Below are positions 9,353-18,621 of a DNA stretch of 64,000 nucleotides, piece by piece; the first letter of the stretch is position 1, and each line of letters opens with the position of its first letter. Origin of the DNA: an uncultured Lachnospiraceae bacterium. GTDB lineage: Bacteria; Bacillota; Clostridia; Lachnospirales; Lachnospiraceae. Location: the NCBI GenBank assembly GCA_934330725.1, contig CAKRGM010000002.1:1-64000 (forward strand), in the 5' to 3' direction. A model generated the notes under the pieces. It had not been told where the DNA came from and made no database searches. It saw nothing but the letters and a program-made list of their open reading frames with translations. Both the position numbers and the translations under genes were made by a program.

Positions 9353-10693
9353 TAACTCCTGACTCAGCTTTGCATTACCTATAAATTCTACAGGCTCTGG
9401 TAAATAATCAATCACATTAATATTCTGTTTCAATACACCACAATTAATCAACTGTTGTTGAATTTGACTACCATATTTTTGATTTAATATCAGCCAATTA
9501 TCTTTATGATAAAGCAATGCAGCTTCCTCTACGCTAACTACATAATGATTAAATACTTTACATCCCTGTTTAGCTTTATCGTTATCGCACACAGCTTTTA
9601 CAATATCTTCACCTAACACTTCCTGAATACTTATTAATTTTGAAAACATTCTTCCTGCTCCAGCAACCACATATCCACCATTATTAATACCAGCTTTAAT
9701 ATATTGTATTAAAACCTCCTTTTTTTTCTTATGCTCACTCTCTATTTTTTCTATATTACTAATATCTAAAAGAAAATCACATATTTCTATATATTTATTA
9801 TCCAGTTTATCAAAATAGCATTTTTTAATATTTATTATATCATCCTTTACAACATCTCTAAACAATCTTCTGCTATCACCATGCAGTCTAATCATATTCC
9901 ATTTATAATCACATAATTTTTGTTTGATAACTTCTATTTTGTATTCTAAATTGTCAATATTATGCGACACCATATATAGATTAATATAATCAAATTCATC
10001 AATAATACATTTGTATTTACTATCTGATTTTACCGAAGATTCTTCTCTATCTATTCTATACTGATAATGACATGCACTTATATAAACGCACGTATTCGCC
10101 ATCAATCCAACCAATATAGAAAAACTTGTATCCTGAAAAGATGCCCCCGGCGTTTCATTAAACCAAATATTATTTTTTATAATAAAATCTCTTTTGTATA
10201 TTGCTGACCATATATGATTAGTATCGGCTAACCTATACGCTCTATCTTCATTAAGATTTAAAATCTTTCCTTGTACTGGAATTACACTTTCACATTGCCT
10301 TTTACGTTTGATTCTTTTATTACCTATATCAAAAAATTCATTATAACTGCTTTTTACAAAATCAACATTATTGTTATCCGTATATTTATATAAATCTTCA
10401 AACATTTCTGCATCAATATAATCATCTGTTTCTACAATTCCAATGTACGTTCCAACAGCAGCTCTTATTCCTAAGTTCATTTGATAACCATAACTTTTAA
10501 CTTCGGAATTAATAATCTTTATTCTTGAATCTTTATCTGCAAATTCTTTTATAATTTCTAAAGTTCCATCCGTAGAGCCAGCATCAACACAAATAATTTC
10601 AAAATCCTGTATTGTTTGAGTTATAATACTTTGAAGACATTCAGTTATATAATTTACAACATTTAGTGACGGCATAATTATTGATAATTTCAT
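9347..10693 (-). CDS. GT2 glycosyltransferase with C-terminal Rossmann domain
   Basis: Residues 1-230 form a family 2 GT-A glycosyltransferase: start SIIMPSLNV, CVDAGSTDGT (about residue 35), and the DxD-like VETDDYIDAEM (about residue 88). Residues 340-440 form a separate Rossmann domain with GAGRMFSK and a following CDNDKAKQG acid strand. That domain recurs in this window on several enzymes. The linker (about residue 325) is a lysine run encoded by eight A residues. The only good ribosome site (AAGGAG) is about 20 bases before the ATG, so translation may be weak. The donor sugar is unknown. It is flanked by relics on both sides. Confidence 0.85.
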   Translation of the reverse strand: MKLSIIMPSLNVVNYITECLQSIITQTIQDFEIICVDAGSTDGTLEIIKEFADKDSRIKIINSEVKSYGYQMNLGIRAAVGTYIGIVETDDYIDAEMFEDLYKYTDNNNVDFVKSSYNEFFDIGNKRIKRKRQCESVIPVQGKILNLNEDRAYRLADTNHIWSAIYKRDFIIKNNIWFNETPGASFQDTSFSILVGLMANTCVYISACHYQYRIDREESSVKSDSKYKCIIDEFDYINLYMVSHNIDNLEYKIEVIKQKLCDYKWNMIRLHGDSRRLFRDVVKDDIINIKKCYFDKLDNKYIEICDFLLDISNIEKIESEHKKKKEVLIQYIKAGINNGGYVVAGAGRMFSKLISIQEVLGEDIVKAVCDNDKAKQGCKVFNHYVVSVEEAALLYHKDNWLILNQKYGSQIQQQLINCGVLKQNINVIDYLPEPVEFIGNAKLSQELK

Positions 10694-10872
10694 AATATTA
10701 TGTATATAATATTCTCCTTTATTCTTAAAGTTTTAATTAGACGCTTACGAAACACCACAAGTCGCATAAGTACGGCATTTTTTTGTTGGCAAAATCAAAA
10801 ATCTCCCCACGGTTTGTGATATAATGAAGTTGCTAGAAACCTATTAACCACGCCCCAAAAGGAGACATTATT

Positions 10873-11550
10873 ATGATATCACAACAACAACTCTCTTGGG
10901 CAGATATTTTTGAAAATTGTCAAGATATTTATGAATCTGACAAACCTAATCATGAATTGAAATAGCAGTATATTAATGTTCATTTCTGCTATGCTTAAAA
11001 GTTTGGCATTTTAACCAACAGTCTTGGAATCGTTCGCTCCATTGATTCCTATAATAAAGACTACCTGGATTCTCATCCGGATACAGTCGTTGAAAAGAAA
11101 TCGAAATCACCCCTTGAAGATAAATCCCTCGCAGATTCAAAAACACTGTTGCCCACTTTAAAAGATTTCAACTTCAAAAAAGCTTTTATTCCTTAAAAAG
11201 TAAAACTTTCTATGGATAATGCAGATTACACTTTCAATGAAAATGGCATCCCTTGCTGTCCTCATAATCCTTCACTTCCGATGAAATGGGAAGGCAACAA
11301 ATCTCACCCGAAAAGCAGACTTCCTACAATGAAATTTGTCTGTTCCAAGATGAAATGGGATGATACCTACAAAATCAGAGTGAATGTTGAAAAATCCATA
11401 AATCACTTCAAGGACAGTTTCTGTGTAACGAATCATAAAACGCCAAACGAAAAAACATTACATGCTGATTTACTTCTTGCTGATATATCTCAGTTATCAA
11501 CCGTAGTGGTAGCCGATAAAATAATCAGAGGCAACATATTAGAAGCTTAA
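10873..11550 (+). pseudogene. Degenerate DDE transposase relic
   Basis: Scattered blocks of a transposase family common in Lachnospiraceae remain, in order: LSWADIFENCQDIYESDKP, then HFCYA, KFGILTNSLGIVRSI, EDKSLADSK, NENGIPCCPHNPSLPMK, FVCSKMKW and NHFKDSFC with EKTLHADLLLA. Several internal stops and large deletions have reduced a roughly 550-residue protein to about 225 codons. The original start still has AAAAGGAG before the ATG and a TATAAT-like box near 10821. I could not define terminal inverted repeats. The gap up to 11739 holds nothing else that I can support. Confidence 0.7.
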
Positions 11551-11739
11551 AATCTTTTATAGCCTAGAACTTACCAACTCAATAAAGCCAGAGGCTTATT
11601 AAAGTGCGCTTAAAAATTCGAAGCCTATTATATTGTTCAGTATAATCTTCCCTAACATTTATTCTCCATCTGAGATATCAACAATAGTGAATTGCACCAA
11701 AACCACTGCGTTATAATCCTGCATTATAAACTCAGTAAT

Positions 11740-12111
11740 CTAATATTTTCCTGATGATTGCACAGAATCAAAATGGTTTTCAGCATTCATCCGACAATAC
11801 ACATAATAAGATGATTTATCCAACTCTGAGTATTCGCCTAATTCTTTTTCGACCTCAGAATAGTCAAAACATGTAATTAATAATATAACGTTATCGGTTT
11901 CTTTTAAAAAGGTGTCTACTAATATTACTATTACTGGTATTCTTTGGTTTCCTACTTCTGTATAACCGCTTTTAATGTTTTTATCTATAACAGCAGCTAT
12001 TCTAATGTCAGGATGTGAATTCAAAAAATCCTCAAAAGCCTTTCTAGCACCATAACAAAATAAATTTTTATTATTAACATCGTTAAAAAAACTAGATAAA
12101 GTTGCCCCCTT
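11740..12111 (-). pseudogene. Start-less Rossmann-domain fragment
   Basis: The frame is open from 12111 to the stop at 11740. It encodes NNKNLFCYGARKAFEDFL, then IAAVIDKN, then VILLITCFDYSEV, the pattern of the Rossmann domain seen on neighbouring glycosyltransferases. The first ATG in frame (12024) would cut off the nucleotide-binding strand. An AAGGGGG ribosome site exists at about 12105-12111, but no start codon lies at the right distance, so the original start seems lost. It is probably the detached C-terminal domain of a lost glycosyltransferase. Confidence 0.5.
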
Positions 12112-12145
12112 TTATCCATCTACTCATACCTCATTCTTCTGAGAT

Positions 12146-13312
12146 TCATGAATAAAACTCCTCTATCGTTAATGGTTTTACCCAGACAATCTTCTTATTA
12201 TCTATTCCTAATCCAACTAAATCATTTTTAATCTCAGCCATAACTTTCTCATTATTTACAGCGACAATTACATAATCAAACTTGTAATCCATCATCTTAA
12301 TAATAGGCTGAACTTCAACTCCCATGTAATTATCTTTTAATGCATAGCCTTTATCTACCCATATGTAATCTTCACAAAGATTTTCCTTCTGTATCTGCCT
12401 TATATAATCTTTTCCTACGTTGCCCGCACCATAAACGACAATCTTTTTATTACATATCTTCGCTTTACATGGAATAACATAATTGATGTTACTAAATCCG
12501 AATCCCATTTTCTCTGGCGCTATCTTTATATGCATAGCAATCCATTTTTCTAATTGTGGCATTAGTATATCTCTATATGGACTTTTTTCAAAATCCTTTT
12601 TTAATGATAGATACATTCTATTTACACTAATTAAGAAATCATCATGAACTACATGTGTTATTGAAGAACTATTTTCTCTATAAAAATAGCCTTTGTATTT
12701 TGTTATAACTACAGATTTACAGTTTAATATATATTTATATACAAACTCTGCATCTTCTCCATAATATACATGTTCATCAACTGTATCTATAACTCTTTTT
12801 GCAATGTCTGTTTTAAATAATTTATTTGACATGCTTGTTACAAATCCGTTGCATGAAAACCCTTCTTTGTATATTAAGTTTCTTACCACTTCAGTTGTTT
12901 TAGATATATCATACGTTCCATCATCAATTGCATCTTCCCACACCCTGTTACCAACTATCAAACTTGATGTAACTAAATCTGCATCACCAATATTATTTAG
13001 CATTGTTTCCATATATTCCTGCGCAATATAATCATCGGAATCAATAAATGCTATATATTTCCCATGAGCATTCTTTATTCCTTGCTTTCTTGCAGGCACA
13101 ACACCTTTGTTCTGTTGATTAATAACTGTCACTCTTTTATCTTTTTGTGCGTATTGATTACATATCTTTAAACTATGATCTGTTGAGCCATCATTTACTA
13201 ATATTATTTCCAAATATTTATATGTTTGGTTAATTATACTTTCTACACACTCAACTAAAAAATATTCAGCATTAAACACTGGAACAACTACGCTGACCAA
13301 AGTATCTATCAT
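12146..13312 (-). CDS. GT2 glycosyltransferase with C-terminal Rossmann domain
   Basis: The 388-residue protein starts with VSVVVPVFNAEYFL. It has LVNDGSTDHS (about residue 38) and the catalytic-metal strand FIDSDDYIAQEY (about residue 90), all typical of family 2 GT-A transferases. A C-terminal domain (about residues 285-388) contains VVYGAGNVGKDYI and VWVDKG. Its end, IVWVKPLTIEEFYS, closely resembles that of the next GT2 upstream (IVWERPISIFEFY), so the two are duplicates. The ribosome site AGGGGAG lies eight bases before the ATG. It probably adds one sugar of a branched surface glycan. Confidence 0.85.
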   Translation of the reverse strand: MIDTLVSVVVPVFNAEYFLVECVESIINQTYKYLEIILVNDGSTDHSLKICNQYAQKDKRVTVINQQNKGVVPARKQGIKNAHGKYIAFIDSDDYIAQEYMETMLNNIGDADLVTSSLIVGNRVWEDAIDDGTYDISKTTEVVRNLIYKEGFSCNGFVTSMSNKLFKTDIAKRVIDTVDEHVYYGEDAEFVYKYILNCKSVVITKYKGYFYRENSSSITHVVHDDFLISVNRMYLSLKKDFEKSPYRDILMPQLEKWIAMHIKIAPEKMGFGFSNINYVIPCKAKICNKKIVVYGAGNVGKDYIRQIQKENLCEDYIWVDKGYALKDNYMGVEVQPIIKMMDYKFDYVIVAVNNEKVMAEIKNDLVGLGIDNKKIVWVKPLTIEEFYS

Positions 13313-13313
13313 A

Positions 13314-13589
13314 TTATTGTTCTCCCCTACTATTTATTAACAATATTACATCATCTTTATCTAAATGACTTTCTTCAATATCAATAACCGATATTCCTTT
13401 TATATACTCCGGATCTTCTGATTTGGATGTCACAATAATATTTTTAATATCTAATTTAATATGTTGTTCTTTTATTGCTTCTAAAAAGTAATGCAACCTT
13501 ACACCAGCTCCATATAAATATATGTTTTTATCTAGCAACTCTATATTAATTAAATGTTCCCATTTCCTTATAATTTTTGTATTGCCCAT
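13314..13589 (-). CDS. Stand-alone Rossmann-domain fragment (probably relic)
   Basis: The 91-residue product contains KNIYLYGAGVRLHYFLEAI, a GxG nucleotide-binding loop, then an IIVTSKSEDPEY acidic strand and DDVILLINS. It covers only about two thirds of the domain found on the neighbouring glycosyltransferases and FkbM protein. It lies between an FkbM relic and a GT2 gene with one base to the latter. In the intact FkbM gene at 23878-24933 the same kind of domain forms the N-terminus, so this may be a displaced piece of the broken FkbM gene. A ribosome site AGGAG is present near the ATG, so it may still be translated. Confidence 0.45.
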   Translation of the reverse strand: MGNTKIIRKWEHLINIELLDKNIYLYGAGVRLHYFLEAIKEQHIKLDIKNIIVTSKSEDPEYIKGISVIDIEESHLDKDDVILLINSRGEQ

Positions 13590-13607
13590 ATTTCATTTCT
13601 CCTAAAA

Positions 13608-14105
13608 TCTATACTGCATACAAAACTGTATCTGCATCACAAAATGTATAATGTATTAAATAAAAAGTATATGTATTATTCATTTCTAAAATCATTTTTG
13701 GTATTTCATAAATATCATCATTACGATGATATATGCTTATCGCCATTTGGGAGGATTATGTGGAAATTATTTTTTGAGCACCAATTAATGCCTATTGCCT
13801 TTTCAATATCAACAGTATCATCTAAATTAACAACATCAACAACAATATTTCAGTTGCGTTGTTTTACTACAACAGCCTGCTTTTATTAATTCAGTCCAAC
13901 ATTTACATTCCTGAAGATTGTCATTACACTTAGAAAAATTATCTTTATCTGGTTCAAATGCATATATTTTTGCATTCTTATCAGAATTCCATTTACTGAA
14001 CAGTACAGATGTAAATCCATCATAACTTCCCACATCCAAAAACACTTCATTATCTAATAATCTTACTAAGACAATATATGCAAATTGCGACTCTCTATAA
14101 TATTA
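13608..14105 (-). pseudogene. Frameshifted FkbM-type methyltransferase relic
   Basis: The first part encodes EVFLDVGSYDGFTSVLF and IYAFEPDKDNFSKC, matching the SAM-binding motifs of the intact FkbM gene at 23878-24933 (EVFVDVGSLDGNT, IYCFEPDKENVKKC). After a stop at 13836 the remainder continues in other frames and ends with AISIYHRNDDIYE and DADTVLYAV, again the C-terminal pattern of the intact gene (AISIYHKPEDIVE, WDTVLYAI). The central MDIEGAE active segment is gone. At least two frameshifts or a deletion plus a frameshift separate the pieces. Confidence 0.75.
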
Positions 14106-14189
14106 TATTGACTATTGCTGTACAAATTTTGGCTCAAAATTGGATTGTATCTTTACAGAATACTTTTATACGCTATTATCTAATAAAAT

Positions 14190-15410
14190 CTATATTTTCA
14201 TATAAAATTCAAAAATACTAATTGGTCTTTCCCAAACAATTTTATTTTCCGGAATATTATTTTTTATTAATTCACTTTTTATTTCGTTAGACAAATTTTG
14301 ATCATAAATTGCAATAATAATATAGTCGTAGTCATAATTTATTAAATCTTTTATATTAATTTCATTTGTTCCTAATTTTTTATATTTATCCATTATTCCT
14401 ACTACATTATATTTTTTTTCTGCTTTAAACTGCCGTAAATAAGATTTACCTACATTTCCACCACCATATATAATCACATTATCTTCATTTTTTATCTTTG
14501 ATGTTCTAAAAAAATATTGTGGAAATTCTATTTTATCATCAAACATGTTAAAAATTGCATTAAACGCATTTGTAATCACCTGTTCTTTAAGTTGTGGATA
14601 AAGTATATCCGCATATTTACTATTTTTTATAATCTGCATCATTCCCAAATACCCATTATTAACCTGAGTAAGTCCCATTTTATTTTCACTATGAGAAAAT
14701 GCAGATGTTCTCTCTCTATGATGATATAATTTCCTATTTGTACAAGTAATAACATTAGACTGCATAACACAACCTACTACGCATACATTATCATCCATAT
14801 ATCCCATTATATTATCATTCATATCATTCAACACATTTTTTATTATATCTTTTTTAAAGATTTTGCTCCAAACAGCTCCGTTTAAATATTCTTGTCCTGA
14901 AAATACCCCCGAATATAAATGCTTTAAAATATACAAATTATCGTCATTAACAACGTATCTTCCATTCTTTATTCCATCCTGTAAAACTGTTTTATAATTT
15001 TCATACTCTCTTATCCCAGCAATTGTCACAATATCACTATGATCTGTTATTGCTTTATTCAACATATATTCATACATATCTGGCTCTATCCAATCATCGC
15101 CATCAACAAATCCAACATATTTTCCTGTTGCCAGATTTACTCCGTTTCTTCTTGCAACAGTCAATCCACTATTTTTTTGATGTATTACTTTTATTCTAGA
15201 ATCTTCTTCTTCAAATTTATCACAGATTTTTCCACTTGTGTCTACAGATCCGTCATCTACAAGTATAATCTCAATATTATGATAAGTTTGCTTTTGTATA
15301 CTCTCTATGCATTGCTCTAAATAACATTCTACATTATATATTGGTACAACAACCGATACAATCTCTTTTTCCATATACTTTTGTATGATAATTATGAAGT
15401 TAATTATCAC
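14190..15410 (-). CDS. GT2 glycosyltransferase with C-terminal Rossmann domain
   Basis: The GT-A domain shows VSVVVPIYNVECYL, LVDDGSVDTS (about residue 50) and FVDGDDWIEPDM (about residue 103). The C-terminal 110 residues carry VIIYGGGNVGKSYL and GIMDKYKK and end similarly to the GT2 at 12146. Two starts are possible. The GTG at 15410 has AAGGAG eight bases before it. The ATG at 15374 begins the conserved domain (MEKEIVSVVV) but has no good ribosome site. I favour the GTG on ribosome-site grounds, with an extra hydrophobic N-terminal dozen residues. The donor is unknown. Confidence 0.85.
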   Translation of the reverse strand: MIINFIIIIQKYMEKEIVSVVVPIYNVECYLEQCIESIQKQTYHNIEIILVDDGSVDTSGKICDKFEEEDSRIKVIHQKNSGLTVARRNGVNLATGKYVGFVDGDDWIEPDMYEYMLNKAITDHSDIVTIAGIREYENYKTVLQDGIKNGRYVVNDDNLYILKHLYSGVFSGQEYLNGAVWSKIFKKDIIKNVLNDMNDNIMGYMDDNVCVVGCVMQSNVITCTNRKLYHHRERTSAFSHSENKMGLTQVNNGYLGMMQIIKNSKYADILYPQLKEQVITNAFNAIFNMFDDKIEFPQYFFRTSKIKNEDNVIIYGGGNVGKSYLRQFKAEKKYNVVGIMDKYKKLGTNEINIKDLINYDYDYIIIAIYDQNLSNEIKSELIKNNIPENKIVWERPISIFEFYMKI

Positions 15411-15538
15411 ACCCTTTCTCCTTTTTCTATATTTATGTTTTATACCATTCAGATACTATGGACTTTTGATTTACTTTCTGTAACTTTACTACTCAACTGA
15501 AGTGTTTTGCCGCTGTCTTTATCTGAATTGTTTATCAG

Positions 15539-15751
15539 TTGTATACTGCCAAATCTAATCATTTCAACGCTGCGGTTTCTTCCAACAGGAAAATAATTCT
15601 TGAGCCGTTCAAATTTACAAATAACGCTGATGGCTTCCAACTGCTGGTCTCTAAGCTCGAATCATTCTACAAGAACAGCCTCATCATCTATCTTGATTCA
15701 ATGACACACTACAGTGACAACCTCGTTCAATGTCTTGTCGCTGAGTTTTAA
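15539..15751 (+). pseudogene. IS110-family transposase relic
   Basis: The frame encodes SNHFNAAVSSNRKIILEPF, then NADGFQLLVSKLESF and YLDSMTHYSDNLVQCLVAEF. This is the N-terminal DEDD-type region of IS110 transposases, where GLExTxHYxDNL is usual. The start, the first catalytic Asp region and about 300 C-terminal residues are missing. The gap from 15411 to 16112 otherwise contains a leftward 91-codon frame that I do not recognise. Confidence 0.6.
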
Positions 15752-16112
15752 CATGATACAGGACGACCTCGCATTCGTTAGTTTCTATAATCTTAATATG
15801 ATAGTTCTTAAGGTCTTGAGGTGTTTTCACTTGAAAACAATTTGTGATGTCAAGATGACTAAATTCCAATCTCACTACAATACCACTTGGGTATTGTGCC
15901 AACACCCCTGTCAGAGTCATCTGAAAGGTGCTAACTGACAAAGTAAAATTTAACCTCAAATAGGATGTCTACGTATATATATCGATCAATTTTGAAAAAA
16001 AGTCCAAGGTAACTCTATTAAATTTACCATTTTTACCGCCTATATAAAAAGAGGCTTTTACTGATTTATGATTGACTTTTTATAGCTATTCTCTCTTGCT
16101 TATTCTTATATA

Positions 16113-17027
16113 TTATTTTGCCCTTCGTCCATTGGCCCAAAGGCTTGGGAATATAATATTTTGCTCCAGATTTGTAATTTCTTTTTTGATTTCTTTCATA
16201 AGTTCTGCAGGCATCTTTTTTTCATGAAATTTCTTTATATTCTGCTCTAACTGCTGCTTTTCTTCCACGCCAAATACCAGATAATCAATCTCTGCCTCGT
16301 CTGCCACAAAATGAATGAGAGAGCGGACTTCATCCTCCTCATATTTTTGAACCAGACTCTCATATTTTTCAATCATTGGAATTGCCTCTGATAAATATGC
16401 CGGAATCTTTGCCTTATCCATCAAAATAAGTCCCTGTAAAAAAGCACTTCTTGTAAAAATCTTGATACCAGCATTCTTCGCCTTTGGAATAAACCCGGTT
16501 CTCATTCCCCTTTGATCCAAAATACTGTATGGCAGCTGGATATAATCTATAACACCTGTTTGCAGCGCAAATTCGCCTTCTTTTATATCATAAATAGAAA
16601 CGCCGATGTTCTTAACCAATCCTTCTTCTTTGAGTTTCACCATGCTATCCACAATTTCTTTTTGATAAATGTATTCCGGTGTATGTAAAAGATATCCGTT
16701 CAATTTGTCAATGTGAAGTCTTTGTAACGTATCCTCACACTCTCTTCGTACCACACCACAGACATCTTTTTCGCCCTCTTCTACGACATTAGGACTTAAC
16801 TTTGAGATGATTGATACATCTTTTGAAATGCCGTTTTGTTCGATGTAAGCACCTAATACCAATTCTGCTGTTCCGTATGCTCTTGCGGTATCAATGCACT
16901 TGATTCCGTTTTGTAATGCATATTCTATCATCTCAAAAGACTCTTCCTGTGTAGGCTGCCGTCTGATTTGATTGTTAATGCCATAATTCATTCCAAACTG
17001 TACTGTACCAAGACATAAATCTGCCAT
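16113..17027 (-). CDS. Aldo/keto reductase-type oxidoreductase
   Basis: The TIM-barrel aldo/keto reductase fold is clear: LGTVQFGMNYG, the catalytic Asp-Tyr pair in CIDTARAYGTAE, Lys in ISKLSP, and His in GYLLHTP. The C-terminus contains the NADP-binding FGVEEKQQLEQN. It reduces a carbonyl, presumably on a sugar intermediate. It is the last gene of the nonulosonate-type module. GTG at 17030 and ATG at 17027 are adjacent; GGAGG lies seven bases from the ATG, which I take as the start. No canonical nonulosonate pathway step needs this enzyme, so it may make a variant sugar. Confidence 0.85.
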   Translation of the reverse strand: MADLCLGTVQFGMNYGINNQIRRQPTQEESFEMIEYALQNGIKCIDTARAYGTAELVLGAYIEQNGISKDVSIISKLSPNVVEEGEKDVCGVVRRECEDTLQRLHIDKLNGYLLHTPEYIYQKEIVDSMVKLKEEGLVKNIGVSIYDIKEGEFALQTGVIDYIQLPYSILDQRGMRTGFIPKAKNAGIKIFTRSAFLQGLILMDKAKIPAYLSEAIPMIEKYESLVQKYEEDEVRSLIHFVADEAEIDYLVFGVEEKQQLEQNIKKFHEKKMPAELMKEIKKEITNLEQNIIFPSLWANGRRAK

Positions 17028-17029
17028 CA

Positions 17030-17566
17030 CTACGCCTCCTTAAATTCCTCACTCAGTAAGGATAACATATAGGAATTCCACCATTTTCCATCATGAAAAT
17101 ACTGTTTTCGTAAAATTCCATCTTCATGGAATCCTAATTCCTGATATAATTCATACTTTGGCTTATCAAATTCATAAATTTCTGTCCAGATTTTCTCCAA
17201 TCCCAATTCGCCGAATCCGTAACGAAACATAAGATTACATGCCTCTTTTGCGACTCCCTCATGATCAATGTATGCAAAATCTTTTCCAATATAGAGTGAC
17301 AAATCAGAATTGCGATTGACCCAGTTGATATAACATAACCCGCAGCATCCTAATAATTCATCTGTCTCTAAATCCCGAATTGCAAACATAATCGTCGAAT
17401 TGTCCGCAAGAACCTTGGATTCATACCATCTTTGCTGCATATCTTTGCTGATTTCTCTATATTCGCGAAAGTATTTTCTGTAATCTTCTCTGTTTCGCCA
17501 GTTTCTTAATGGCTCTAAATCTTCTTTTTCAATCGATGTTAAGTAGATTTTCTTTCCTTTTAGCAC
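17030..17566 (-). CDS. GNAT N-acetyltransferase (RimJ/RimL type), probable sugar-amine acetylase
   Basis: The 178-residue protein has the GNAT layout: LTSIEKEDLEPLRNWRN at the N-terminus, ELLGCCGLCYINW, the acetyl-CoA loop around YIDHEGVAKEACNLM and the C-terminal YELYQELGFHEDG. It overlaps the upstream NeuB-like gene by seven bases and is followed immediately by the aldo/keto reductase. In pathways such as Bacillus SpsD or Campylobacter PseH, such an enzyme acetylates the 4-amino group of a UDP-diamino sugar. That role is inferred here from context. Confidence 0.85.
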   Translation of the reverse strand: MLKGKKIYLTSIEKEDLEPLRNWRNREDYRKYFREYREISKDMQQRWYESKVLADNSTIMFAIRDLETDELLGCCGLCYINWVNRNSDLSLYIGKDFAYIDHEGVAKEACNLMFRYGFGELGLEKIWTEIYEFDKPKYELYQELGFHEDGILRKQYFHDGKWWNSYMLSLLSEEFKEA

Positions 17567-18621
17567 GTTTTAAGCATCTCCTTTTTTAACATAGTATCCT
17601 TACTTGTATCCATTGTTAAAATTTTACCAATCACTTCATTTTCAAGATATGGTGCATAACCGCCTTTTTTATATGGACGAAGTGGGAAAATATCCTCTTT
17701 TGTGATAACTTCTCCCTTTTTTTTATCCTTCGTCAAATAGATTGCCCTTCTTTGTACGACACTGGAATCCTTCTCATTCTCTTCAATTTTTTTCTCCCCG
17801 TCACCTAATGCTTCGTACAATAACATTGTCTGATCTACCATTTCTTTCCATGTCTTTGGTGTCATAGAGAATTTATGATCCGGTCCAATTCTATCATTGT
17901 CGTCGGTAAAGTGCTTTTCAAATACTCTTGCTCCAAGCGCGCATGCCCCAAGTACGGTAGCATGTCCATACGTATGATCCGACAAACCTAATACACAATC
18001 CGGGAACAACTCTCTATACGTATTTAAAACCCTTAAGTTAATATATTTATAGTTTTCAATACTTGCCGTATAGTTTGTATTGCACTGCATAAGAACAATT
18101 TCACTGGTATATTTCCGAATGCTCCGGTATGCTCGTTTCACATCCTCTAAGGATGATGCTCCTGATGCAATCATCACCGGTTTTCCCTTTGATGCGATAT
18201 ACTCAAGCATTTCTGTCCATTGAATATCACCTGAACCAATCTTGTATGCATTAACATAAGGATCTACCCTGTCGACAGATTCCACATCATATGGGCTTGT
18301 CATATATTCAATTCCGACTTCATTGCATTTTTCCTTTAATTTTTCGGTCCAATCTAACGGAAGTGTTGCATCGTCGTAAACATCATAGACAGATTTTGAC
18401 CAAGACGCCTGATGTGTCATCTTTTTCATAGTATCAAAACCATTTCTGCTCACAATCTGACCCGCATGAAAATTCTGAAATTTTGCAGCATCCGCACCAC
18501 TTTCCTTTGCTAATTCAATCAGCTTATACGCACGATTTAAATCTCCGTCATGGTTTGCTGCTATGTCTGCAATAAAGTATGGTTTCCCATCTTTTGAAAT
18601 AATTCTATTTCCAATTTTCAT
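17560..18621 (-). CDS. NeuB-family PEP-dependent nonulosonate synthase
   Basis: The 353-residue protein matches N-acetylneuraminate/pseudaminate/legionaminate synthases, which condense a six-carbon amino sugar with phosphoenolpyruvate. The TIM barrel has FIADIAANHDGDLNRAYKLI, the GADAAKFQNF loop, YKIGSGDIQWTEML and GLSDHTYG. A C-terminal SAF/antifreeze-like domain of about 60 residues (GEVITKEDIFPLRPYKKGG) completes the family architecture. The start overlaps the previous gene by four bases (ATGA). Which of the three substrates it uses cannot be decided by reading. Confidence 0.92.
   Translation of the reverse strand: MKIGNRIISKDGKPYFIADIAANHDGDLNRAYKLIELAKESGADAAKFQNFHAGQIVSRNGFDTMKKMTHQASWSKSVYDVYDDATLPLDWTEKLKEKCNEVGIEYMTSPYDVESVDRVDPYVNAYKIGSGDIQWTEMLEYIASKGKPVMIASGASSLEDVKRAYRSIRKYTSEIVLMQCNTNYTASIENYKYINLRVLNTYRELFPDCVLGLSDHTYGHATVLGACALGARVFEKHFTDDNDRIGPDHKFSMTPKTWKEMVDQTMLLYEALGDGEKKIEENEKDSSVVQRRAIYLTKDKKKGEVITKEDIFPLRPYKKGGYAPYLENEVIGKILTMDTSKDTMLKKEMLKTC

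Noticed and set aside
15684..15959. Leftward 91-codon frame beside the IS110 relic
   Set aside because: No recognisable domain or ribosome site, it overlaps the transposase relic, and it sits in decayed DNA. It may be a relic of something, but I cannot support a gene.
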